DNA of 13,938 nt from an uncultured Oscillospiraceae bacterium. GTDB taxonomy: Bacteria; Bacillota; Clostridia; Oscillospirales; Acutalibacteraceae. The translations under genes were made by a program, and so were the position numbers. Below are positions 6,704 through 12,541 of the stretch, piece after piece (the stretch's first letter is position 1; each line of letters opens with the position of its first letter). Under the pieces are notes generated by a model. That model ran no database searches and was not told the DNA's origin. It worked only from the letters and a program-made list of their open reading frames with translations. Location: assembly GCA_958354085.1 (NCBI GenBank), contig CATWUX010000048.1:1-13938 (forward strand). Direction: 5' to 3'.

Positions 6704-8275
6704 TCATTTTGCATATTCGACCGCGCGATTTTCGCGGATAAGATGTACCTTGATCTGACCGGGATAATCGAGGTTTGCCTCGATCTTCTTCGCAATGTCC
6801 CGTGCAAGCAGCGTCATCTGATCGTCGTTTACCAGCTCGGGGCGCACGATGATGCGCACTTCACGGCCGGCCTGGATCGCAAAAGAGCGTTCCACGGCGT
6901 CAAATTCGTTCGCCAGCTCCTCCAGCTTCTCCAGACGCTTGATGTAGTTCTCCAGATTCTCGCGGCGGGCGCCGGGGCGTGCGGCGGAAATCGCATCCGC
7001 AGCCTGTACCAAACAAGCCACGACCGTCGCGGCTTCCACGTCGCCGTGGTGCGCCTGAATCGCGTGTATGACCGCTTCGCTTTCTTTATACTTGCGGGCG
7101 ATGTCCACACCGATCTCGACGTGCGAGCCTTCGACCTCGTGGTCGATGGCCTTGCCGATGTCGTGCAGAAGACCGGCACGGCGGGCAACGACCGGATCAA
7201 TGCCCAGCTCGCTGGCCATGATGCCGGAAAGGAACGCGACCTCCATCGAGTGGTTGAGCACATTCTGCCCGTAGCTGGTGCGATAACGCAGCCGGCCGAG
7301 CAGCCGCATGATTTCGGGATGGATCCCGTGCAGACCGGTTTCCAGAACGGCGCGCTCGCCCTCCTGCTTGATGGTCGCCTCCACCTCGCGGCGGGCTTTA
7401 TCCACCATTTCTTCAATGCGCGCGGGATGGATACGGCCGTCCGAAATCAGCCGTTCCAGTGCGATGCGGGCGATTTCGCGGCGAACCGGATCAAAACCGG
7501 ACAGCGTGATCGCCTCGGGTGTGTCGTCGATGATCAGATCCACGCCGGTGAGCGTCTCGATCGCGCGGATATTACGGCCTTCGCGGCCGATGATGCGGCC
7601 CTTCATTTCATCGTTGGGCAGCGGCACGACCGACACCGTGGCCTCGGTCACCTGATCGGCGGCAACGCGCTGGATCGCGTGAGAAATCAGGTTGCGCGCG
7701 CGCGCGTCCGCCTCTTCTTTGAGTTGATTCTCAATTTCGGCGATCTTCAGCGCCTTTTCGTGAACGAGCTCGTCGGTCAGCGTGCTGAGAAGGTATTCCT
7801 TAGCCTGTTCGGCGGTGTAACCGGAGATACGCTCCAGCATTTCGAACTGGCTTTTTTTCAGGTTTTCGATATCCTCCAGACGGGAATCAATATCCTTCTG
7901 TTTTTTGGCGAGGACCTCTTCCTTCTTTTCATAATTTTCGATTTTACGGTCAAGGGTTTCTTCTTTCTGCTGGATGCGGCGCTCCTGGCGCTGCACGTCG
8001 TTGCGGCGCTCCTTCAGCTCGCGCTCGGATTCGCTGCGCAGCCGATGGATCTCGTCCTTGGCTTCCAGCAGGACTTCTTTTTTCTTGGATTCTGCATCCG
8101 CATTTGCGCTTTTTATGATACGTTCGGCTTCCGCCTCGGCAGAACCGATGGCTGCTTCCGCCGTCTTTTTTCTATGAGAAACGCCGGAACGAAAGGCGAT
8201 AATACCAGCAATCACGCCGCCTGCTACAAGGCCGGCAATGCACATCAGAATGGCAATTACAATATCAACCTGCAC
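6704..8275 (-). CDS. rny: Ribonuclease Y
   Basis: This 523-residue membrane-anchored endoribonuclease initiates mRNA decay in many Firmicutes. Domains are clear: an N-terminal transmembrane helix (VIAILMCIAGLVAGG, residues 6-20), a long charged coiled coil (about 35-200), a KH RNA-binding domain with GRIIGREGRNIRAIE from residue 226, and an HD domain with NHSMEV at 341 and catalytic HDIGKA at 371-376, plus AHHGD. Length agrees with the family (about 520). The start is GTG at 8275, fixed by AGGAGGTG ten bases upstream (8286-8293) and by the MQVDIVIAILM anchor. ymdB follows. A structured 237-nt leader and a promoter with an internal inverted repeat precede it, so regulated expression is plausible. 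Confidence 0.98.
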   Translation of the reverse strand: MQVDIVIAILMCIAGLVAGGVIAGIIAFRSGVSHRKKTAEAAIGSAEAEAERIIKSANADAESKKKEVLLEAKDEIHRLRSESERELKERRNDVQRQERRIQQKEETLDRKIENYEKKEEVLAKKQKDIDSRLEDIENLKKSQFEMLERISGYTAEQAKEYLLSTLTDELVHEKALKIAEIENQLKEEADARARNLISHAIQRVAADQVTEATVSVVPLPNDEMKGRIIGREGRNIRAIETLTGVDLIIDDTPEAITLSGFDPVRREIARIALERLISDGRIHPARIEEMVDKARREVEATIKQEGERAVLETGLHGIHPEIMRLLGRLRYRTSYGQNVLNHSMEVAFLSGIMASELGIDPVVARRAGLLHDIGKAIDHEVEGSHVEIGVDIARKYKESEAVIHAIQAHHGDVEAATVVACLVQAADAISAARPGARRENLENYIKRLEKLEELANEFDAVERSFAIQAGREVRIIVRPELVNDDQMTLLARDIAKKIEANLDYPGQIKVHLIRENRAVEYAK

Positions 8276-8512
8276 GTAAAACTTACACCTCCTGTTACTT
8301 CGTTTTTGTTTTCATTTTGAGTACGGGAACGCAGGGGATTTTCGGTCAACCGCCGCGAAAAGCAGCGAAAAAACGCGGAAATCAACGAGATTCCCGTGTG
8401 GGGATAATCAAGACCAAAACCGCGCGCAGTCCGCAAGCGGAGGCGCAGCGCACGGGTGATGGCGGGATATGTCAAAGCAGCGGCACCGTCCGGTGCAAAG
8501 AGCGATATACCC
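8276..8512 (-). promoter_or_regulatory. Long structured 5' leader of rny
   Basis: From the predicted start near 8513 to the rny start lie about 237 untranslated nt with several stable hairpins on the minus strand. These include GCACC-GGAC-GGTGC just after the start, TCCG-CTTG-CGGA within a larger GCGC-rich stem, CGGGAATC-TCGTT-GATTTCCG followed by CG and six Ts (8368-8400), and CGCTGC-TTTTC-GCGGCG. An open frame (from a TTG at 8514) crosses the leader and overlaps the rny start but has no credible ribosome site and no family resemblance. No known riboswitch or T-box motif is recognised. Confidence 0.5.
8368..8400 (-). terminator. Terminator-like hairpin inside the rny leader
   Basis: On the minus strand CGGGAATC pairs with GATTTCCG (one G-U) around a TCGTT loop; a further C-G and A-U pair can form beyond one mismatch. 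A run of six Us follows within 2 nt. It lies about 110 nt after the predicted transcription start and 92 nt before the rny GTG. The shape fits an attenuator, but the stem is modest and the function is untested. Confidence 0.4.
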
Positions 8513-8519
8513 AACGTAC

Positions 8520-8549
8520 ATTGTATAACGGTTTCGACCGCTATGTCAA
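8520..8549 (-). promoter_or_regulatory. rny promoter with centred inverted repeat
   Basis: On the minus strand a perfect TTGACA (8544-8549) and TACAAT (8520-8525) are separated by 18 nt. The spacer contains the inverted repeat AACGGT-TTCG-ACCGCT (plus-strand reading, 8527-8542), whose centre coincides with the centre of the spacer, a typical repressor or MerR-type operator position. A second perfect inverted repeat AGTTTT-AC-AAAACT lies upstream at 8562-8575. Confidence 0.8.
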
Positions 8550-8635
8550 GTAGAAAGTTACAGTTTTACAAAACTCTTTGGCGTCAAGAGGGGGAAACTT
8601 TGTCGAAATGTCCAAAATGCAGTGGAAAATTCTAT

Positions 8636-8673
8636 AAAAATCCCCCTTACCTTTTATGAAAAAGGCAAGGGGG
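8636..8673 (-). terminator. Strong intrinsic terminator of the small membrane protein gene
   Basis: On the minus strand CCCCCTTGCCTTTT pairs with AAAAGGTAAGGGGG (one G-U) over 14 base pairs with a very short loop, followed by A and five Us. It begins 5 nt after the stop codon at 8679 and lies upstream of the rny promoter, insulating the two units. Confidence 0.95.
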
Positions 8674-8678
8674 AGAAT

Positions 8679-9092
8679 TCAGCGGGTAACAAAGGTGTTG
8701 ACAACCAATACAATGGTCAGAATGATAATAAAACCGGAACAGACAACGGAAAACAGGTTACGGCTGCGCCGGCCTTGGATATACCGCGAGGAGACGCCGA
8801 TGAGCAGGCAGGCGATCAGCGCGCCGGTCAGGTCGATGACGACGCGCAGCTCCACCGGCGTCAGCGAACAAACGGTGTCCAGCGCGTTGGCCAGCACGGC
8901 GCTGAAAATATGCACAAACGGCGTGATGGCCAGCGGCAATACGGCGAGGGCGTATTCCTTTTTGCCGGCGCGTAAAAATACGAGCGCCATGGCAACTAAG
9001 ACAATCACGATCGCCCAACAGGCGAACAGCATACCGATGGACGTGCCGATTTTTTCCGGCGGCGTAAGCCGCAATACATCTATGGCAGGCAT
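8679..9092 (-). CDS. Small four-helix membrane protein, function unknown
   Basis: I do not recognise the family of this 137-residue protein. Four hydrophobic segments are visible: about residues 20-40 (MLFACWAIVIVLVAMALVF), 47-65 (YALAVLPLAITPFVHIFSA), 83-102 (VVIDLTGALIACLLIGV) and 113-133 (LFSVVCSGFIIILTIVLVV). A basic loop (RYIQGRRSRN) between the last two suggests that this loop is cytoplasmic. There is no cleavable signal. The ATG at 9092 follows AAAGGGG by about 7 nt. The gene is monocistronic, with a near-consensus promoter and a strong terminator, so it is expressed in its own right. It sits between hemW and rny, which gives no clear hint of function. Confidence 0.85.
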   Translation of the reverse strand: MPAIDVLRLTPPEKIGTSIGMLFACWAIVIVLVAMALVFLRAGKKEYALAVLPLAITPFVHIFSAVLANALDTVCSLTPVELRVVIDLTGALIACLLIGVSSRYIQGRRSRNLFSVVCSGFIIILTIVLVVNTFVTR

Positions 9093-9103
9093 GGGGAATC
9101 CCC
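9093..9103 (-). promoter_or_regulatory. Palindrome covering the ribosome site of the membrane protein gene
   Basis: The 11 nt directly before the ATG at 9092 read GGGGATTCCCC on the minus strand, an odd-length palindrome whose left arm is part of the AAAGGGG ribosome site. It could bind a protein or fold weakly over the start. Loop size (3 nt) makes a strong hairpin doubtful. Confidence 0.35.
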
Positions 9104-9136
9104 TTTCTGTTCAGGACGAATAGACACTTTACAAGA

Positions 9137-9165
9137 AGTATACCCATATTTCTCGGAAAAGTCAA
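9137..9165 (-). promoter_or_regulatory. Promoter of the small membrane protein gene
   Basis: TTGACT (9160-9165) and TATACT (9137-9142) are spaced by exactly 17 nt on the minus strand. The predicted start is near 9130, giving a leader of about 38 nt. The -35 side carries TTTC-CGA-GAAA next to the box, a minor inverted repeat. Confidence 0.9.
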
Positions 9166-9213
9166 TGCGAAAAGGCGGAAATCGTTCGACCGCAGGAAAG
9201 CGGAGCGCCGGTT

Positions 9214-10302
9214 TCACCCCAGCAGCCGCGCCAGAATCGCGTTGGACAGCAGAAAGCCGCGCCGTGTCAGACGGATACCGGTCTCGTCGCAGAGAACCAG
9301 CTCTCGCGGCAGTGCTGCTGCCCGCCGGCGCCAGTTCGCCGGCAGCGGCTGCCCGAACCGCGCCGCGTAACCGGCCTCGGTCACGCCCTCAGCGAGCCGC
9401 AGGCGCAGCATCAGATATTCTTCCGGGCTGTTTTCGGGAATGGTGCTGTCGTCCTCTGCTTCCGGTAGCGGCGGCTTGCCCGCCAGAAACGTCGCCATAT
9501 CCCGCGGGAAATAAAACCGCCGTCCGTCCAGGAAAGAGTGTGCCGACGGGCCGAGGCCGAGATAGGGCTGCTCATCCCAGTATTTGAGGTTGTGCCGGCT
9601 CTCATAGCCCGGCTGCGCGAAATTGGAGATCTCATACTGGCGGTAGCCCGCCGCCTCCAGTGCCGCGCCCGCCGTTTCATACAGCGCCGAGGCCGCGTCC
9701 TCATCCGGCAGATCCAGCGCGTCCCGCCGGGACGCATAGGGCGCCGATACGTGGCGTGCGCCCAGCCGCGCGCAGATGCGCACCGATTGTTCCGCCGACG
9801 CGGGAGTTTGCCCGCTGATGCCCAGCATCAGATCCAGCGACACGTTGGACAGGCCCGCGCGCGCGGCCGCGTCCATGGCCCGTTCCAGCTGCACGGGCGT
9901 ATGCCGCCGCCCGAGTCGGCGCAGCTCTTCGCCGTTTGCGGATTGCATACCCATGGACAGGCGGTTGCCGCCCGCCGCCGCAAACGCACGCAGCGTGTCG
10001 TCCAAATCGTCCGCCGGATTTGCCTCCAGCGTGATCTCCGCGCCGCTCAGCCCGAACCGCCGCGCCGCGTGCTCCACCAGCCGTGCCAGTCGCGCGCCGC
10101 CCAGCAGCGACGGCGTGCCGCCGCCGAAATACAGCGTGTCCGCCGTCAGACCGAGCCGTGCGCTCCAGCGGTCGAGAGCCTGCTCCATCGCCGCAGTGTA
10201 GGCGTCCATCGCCGCCGCATCCTGCCCGGCCAGCGAATAAAAATCACAGTACGGGCATTTGGACAGGCAAAAGGGAACGTGGATGTAAAGGCCGATCGCC
10301 AT
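9214..10302 (-). CDS. hemW: Radical SAM haem chaperone HemW (formerly HemN-like)
   Basis: This 362-residue protein belongs to the HemW family: radical SAM, haem-binding proteins once annotated as oxygen-independent coproporphyrinogen oxidase. The iron-sulfur motif CLSKCPYC gives Cys12, Cys16 and Cys19 (CX3CX2C). GGGTPSLL (60-67), NRLSMGMQS (113-121), NVSLDLMLGISGQT (153-166) and the haem-ligand HNLKYW (237-242) identify HemW rather than true HemN. The start at 10302 has AGGAGG 8 nt upstream (10311-10316). After HVSA the usual segment resembling YLLKIEPGT appears to be missing, and the sequence goes directly to PYASRRDALDLPDED, so about nine residues may be deleted in frame. lepA lies upstream, the common Firmicute order, but a strong terminator stands directly before the ribosome site. 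Confidence 0.95.
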   Translation of the reverse strand: MAIGLYIHVPFCLSKCPYCDFYSLAGQDAAAMDAYTAAMEQALDRWSARLGLTADTLYFGGGTPSLLGGARLARLVEHAARRFGLSGAEITLEANPADDLDDTLRAFAAAGGNRLSMGMQSANGEELRRLGRRHTPVQLERAMDAAARAGLSNVSLDLMLGISGQTPASAEQSVRICARLGARHVSAPYASRRDALDLPDEDAASALYETAGAALEAAGYRQYEISNFAQPGYESRHNLKYWDEQPYLGLGPSAHSFLDGRRFYFPRDMATFLAGKPPLPEAEDDSTIPENSPEEYLMLRLRLAEGVTEAGYAARFGQPLPANWRRRAAALPRELVLCDETGIRLTRRGFLLSNAILARLLG

Positions 10303-10319
10303 GGCGGATTCCTCCTGCA

Positions 10320-10352
10320 TAAAAATTGGGCACACCCATGGGTATGCCCAAT
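10320..10352 (-). terminator. Strong terminator immediately before the hemW ribosome site
   Basis: On the minus strand ATTGGGCATACC pairs with GGTGTGCCCAAT (12 bp, one G-U) around a CATG loop, followed by a run of five Us counted from the last stem bases. The U-tract ends only 4 nt before AGGAGG of hemW. It can end the lepA transcript, but it also sits across the only visible route into hemW, so it may act as an attenuator. Confidence 0.88.
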
Positions 10353-10382
10353 TCGTTGTTTATAAACGGCTCCCGATGGGAA

Positions 10383-10448
10383 TTGCGCGCTGATATGCTG
10401 CGCGCAAGGTCGCTTTTCAGCACGAAAACAGCAACGCTGCATTTGTGT
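10383..10448 (-). repeat. Structured 66-nt repeat, copy B
   Basis: This is the hemW-proximal copy of a unit that also occurs at 10502-10567. Forty bases (10400-10439) are identical to 10519-10558. Read on the minus strand: a diverged left arm, CAGC-GTT-GCTG, TTTTC-GTGCT-GAAAA, then TTGCGCGC and GCGCGCAA enclosing a 9-nt loop (AGCATATCA). The loop sequence differs from copy A while both stem arms are kept. Confidence 0.85.
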
Positions 10449-10474
10449 CGGTTATTCCCGAGAGGAAAAGCGAA

Positions 10475-10495
10475 CCGTATCAACGCCTTATACGG
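10475..10495 (-). repeat. Hairpin between the two repeat copies
   Basis: On the minus strand CCGTAT and ATACGG enclose a 9-nt loop, the same loop size as the flanking GCGC stems. The CCGTAT arm can instead pair with ATACGG in the loop of copy A (10511-10516), so two mutually exclusive pairings exist. Confidence 0.5.
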
Positions 10496-10501
10496 CGGTG
10501 A

Positions 10502-10567
10502 TTGCGCGCACCGTATCGGCGCGCAAGGTCGCTTTTCAGCACGAAAACAGCAACGCTGTTTTCGTGC
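10502..10567 (-). repeat. Structured 66-nt repeat, copy A, directly after the lepA stop
   Basis: This copy begins at the base after the lepA stop codon. Read on the minus strand it contains GCACGAAAACAGC-GTT-GCTGTTTTCGTGC, a perfect 13-bp stem, and then TTGCGCGC and GCGCGCAA around the 9-nt loop CGATACGGT. No U-tract follows the first stem. Length, spacing and both stems match copy B; the loop does not. Confidence 0.88.
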
Positions 10568-12376
10568 CTATTCATCCAGCTTGAGCACGGCCATAAACGC
10601 TTCCTGCGGCACCTCGACGCTGCCGAGCTGGCGCATCCGCTTTTTACCTTCCTTCTGCTTTTCCAGCAGCTTTTTCTTTCGCGTAATATCGCCGCCGTAG
10701 CACTTGGCCAGCACGTCCTTGCGCATCGCCTTGACGGTTTCGCGGGCAATGATCTTGCCGCCGATGGACGCCTGAATCGGCACCTCAAACAGCTGGCGCG
10801 GGATGTTGTCCTTGAGCTTTTCGCACATCCGGCGGGCGCGGGCGTATGCGTTGCCCGCAAACACGATAAAAGAAAGCGCGTCCACCACGTCGCCGTTGAG
10901 CAGGATATCCAGCTTGACCAGCTCGGATTCGGAGTAGCCTTTCAGCTCGTAATCAAAGCTGGCATAGCCCTTGGTGCGGGATTTGAGCGCGTCGAAGAAA
11001 TCGTAGACGATCTCGTTGAGCGGCATTTCGTAATGAATGTCCACACGGGTGGGATCGAGATATTTCATGTCCTTGAACACGCCGCGCCGCTCCTGACACA
11101 GCTCCATGATGTTGCCCACATAATCGTTGGGCGCAAGAATATGTGCATCCACGATCGGCTCCTCTGCCTTGGCGATGGAGCCGGGATCGGGATAGTTGGT
11201 GGGATTGTCGATCATGCGCACCGTGCCGTCGGTGAGGGTGATGCGGTAGATAACGCTGGGCGCGGTGGTGATCAGGTCGAGATCGTATTCGCGCTCAAGG
11301 CGCTCCTGAATGATCTCCATGTGCAGCAGTCCGAGGAAGCCGCAGCGGAAGCCGAAGCCCAGCGCGACCGAGGTTTCCGGCTCAAAGGTCAGCGAGGCGT
11401 CGTTGAGCTGGAGGCGTTCGAGCGCCTCGCGCAGATCCTGATACTGCGCGCCGTCGGCGGGGAATACGCCGCAGAACACCATCGGGTTGACCTTGCGGTA
11501 GCCGGGCAGCGGCGCGGGCGCGGGATTGCTTTTCAGCGTGACCGTATCGCCCACCCGTGCATCGTGTACGGTCTTGATGGCGGCGGAGATATAGCCGACC
11601 TGTCCCGCCCGCAGGCTGTCGGTCGGTTCGAGCCGGCCGGGGCGCATCAGGCCGGTTTCCACCACGTCAAATTCCGCGCCGGTCGCCATCATGCGGATGG
11701 TGTCGCCGGGACGCACCGTTCCCTCCTTGACGCGGATGTACACGATCACGCCGCGGTAGCTGTCGTAATAGCTGTCGAAAATGAGGGCTTGCAGCGGCTT
11801 GGCGTCGTCGCCCTGCGGGGACGGAATATGGTGAACGACCGCCTCCAGCACCGCTTCGATGTTGATGCCCGCTTTGGCGGACACCAGCGGCGCGTCGGCG
11901 GCGTCAATGCCGATGATGTCCTCGATCTCCTGCCGCACACGTTCAGGGTCAGCGGAGGGCAGGTCGATTTTGTTGATGACCGGCACGATCTCCAGCCCGT
12001 GCTCGACCGCCAAATAGGTGTTGGCGAGCGTCTGGGCTTCGATGCCCTGCGAGGCGTCCACGACCAGCAGCGCGCCCTCGCACGCCGCCAGCGAACGGGA
12101 TACCTCATAGTTGAAGTCCACGTGGCCGGGCGTGTCGATCAGATTGAAAATATAGGTTTCGCCGTCGTCGGCGTCGTAGGAGAGCGTCACGGCGTGCGCT
12201 TTAATGGTGATGCCGCGCTCCCGCTCGAGATCCATGCTGTCCAGCAGCTGATCCTCCATATCCCGCAGCGCGACGGCGCGCGTTTTTTCCAGGATACGAT
12301 CGGCCAACGTGGATTTGCCGTGGTCGATATGGGCGATGATGCAAAAATTCCGGGTATGCTCACGGGAAACAGCCAA
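10568..12376 (-). CDS. lepA: Elongation factor 4 / translation back-translocase GTPase LepA
   Basis: This is the 602-residue ribosome-associated GTPase LepA (EF4). GTPase motifs are complete: AHIDHGKS (G1, residues 15-22), RGITIK (G2, 54-59), DTPGH (G3, 81-85) and NKID (G4, 135-138). The LepA-specific C-terminal region is present, including FCGVFPADGAQYQDLREAL, FGFRCGFLGLLHMEI, and a final basic AKCYGGDITRKKKLLEKQK. The start is taken as TTG at 12376 because GAGGTG lies 7 nt upstream and the product then begins MAVSREHTRNFCIIAHIDHG, the normal family position; 27 extra upstream codons in the open frame overlap the promoter and are rejected. Transcribed from a clear promoter and divergent from the permease gene. 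hemW follows after a 265-nt spacer. Confidence 0.98.
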   Translation of the reverse strand: MAVSREHTRNFCIIAHIDHGKSTLADRILEKTRAVALRDMEDQLLDSMDLERERGITIKAHAVTLSYDADDGETYIFNLIDTPGHVDFNYEVSRSLAACEGALLVVDASQGIEAQTLANTYLAVEHGLEIVPVINKIDLPSADPERVRQEIEDIIGIDAADAPLVSAKAGINIEAVLEAVVHHIPSPQGDDAKPLQALIFDSYYDSYRGVIVYIRVKEGTVRPGDTIRMMATGAEFDVVETGLMRPGRLEPTDSLRAGQVGYISAAIKTVHDARVGDTVTLKSNPAPAPLPGYRKVNPMVFCGVFPADGAQYQDLREALERLQLNDASLTFEPETSVALGFGFRCGFLGLLHMEIIQERLEREYDLDLITTAPSVIYRITLTDGTVRMIDNPTNYPDPGSIAKAEEPIVDAHILAPNDYVGNIMELCQERRGVFKDMKYLDPTRVDIHYEMPLNEIVYDFFDALKSRTKGYASFDYELKGYSESELVKLDILLNGDVVDALSFIVFAGNAYARARRMCEKLKDNIPRQLFEVPIQASIGGKIIARETVKAMRKDVLAKCYGGDITRKKKLLEKQKEGKKRMRQLGSVEVPQEAFMAVLKLDE

Positions 12377-12427
12377 CTTCCAACACCTCAATACATGGGA
12401 TCCCCTGCGCGGGGTAGATTCCTTTTT

Positions 12428-12457
12428 AGTATAGCACAGAATCCGGCAAAATGCCAA
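12428..12457 (-). promoter_or_regulatory. lepA promoter
   Basis: On the minus strand TTGGCA (12452-12457) and TATACT (12428-12433) are 18 nt apart. The predicted start near 12421 leaves a leader of about 45 nt to the TTG start at 12376. The small inverted repeat GGCA-AAA-TGCC overlaps the -35 box. Confidence 0.85.
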
Positions 12458-12480
12458 GACATTTTATTTTCGCCCGCCCA

Positions 12481-12509
12481 TTGCCAGCGGCAGAGGAATG
12501 TGCTACACT
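12481..12509 (+). promoter_or_regulatory. Promoter of the anion permease gene
   Basis: TTGCCA (12481-12486) and TACACT (12504-12509) are 17 nt apart on the plus strand. Transcription would begin near 12516. An AAGGAG ribosome site (12525-12530) follows, 11 nt before the GTG start. The promoter is back to back with that of lepA; TGCC-AGC-GGCA overlaps its -35 box. Confidence 0.78.
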
Positions 12510-12541
12510 GTTGGCGGAAAATATAAGGAGCGGGTGCAAGG

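Noticed and set aside
6743..8320. 525-codon open frame on the plus strand opposite rny
   Set aside because: It is an antisense mirror of the rny codons, low-complexity in a way that follows the opposite strand, with no ribosome site and no family resemblance.
8276..8512. T-box or known riboswitch in the rny leader
   Set aside because: The conserved T-box sequence and hallmark riboswitch motifs were not found; only generic hairpins are visible.
8257..8514. 85-codon open frame across the rny leader as an upstream gene
   Set aside because: It starts at TTG without a ribosome site, overlaps the rny start out of frame, and shows no recognisable protein features.
10355..10375. Minus-strand promoter for hemW around TTTATAAA
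   Set aside because: No acceptable -35 box lies 16-18 nt upstream, and transcription from it would run straight into the terminator at 10320-10352.
10383..10567. CRISPR array
   Set aside because: There are only two repeat copies, the repeat is 66 nt with internal stems, the spacer is 53 nt and structured, and no cas gene is nearby.
10502..12526. 674-codon plus-strand open frame opposite lepA
   Set aside because: It is rich in His, Arg and Gly from antisense reading of GC-rich codons; lepA on the other strand is unambiguous.
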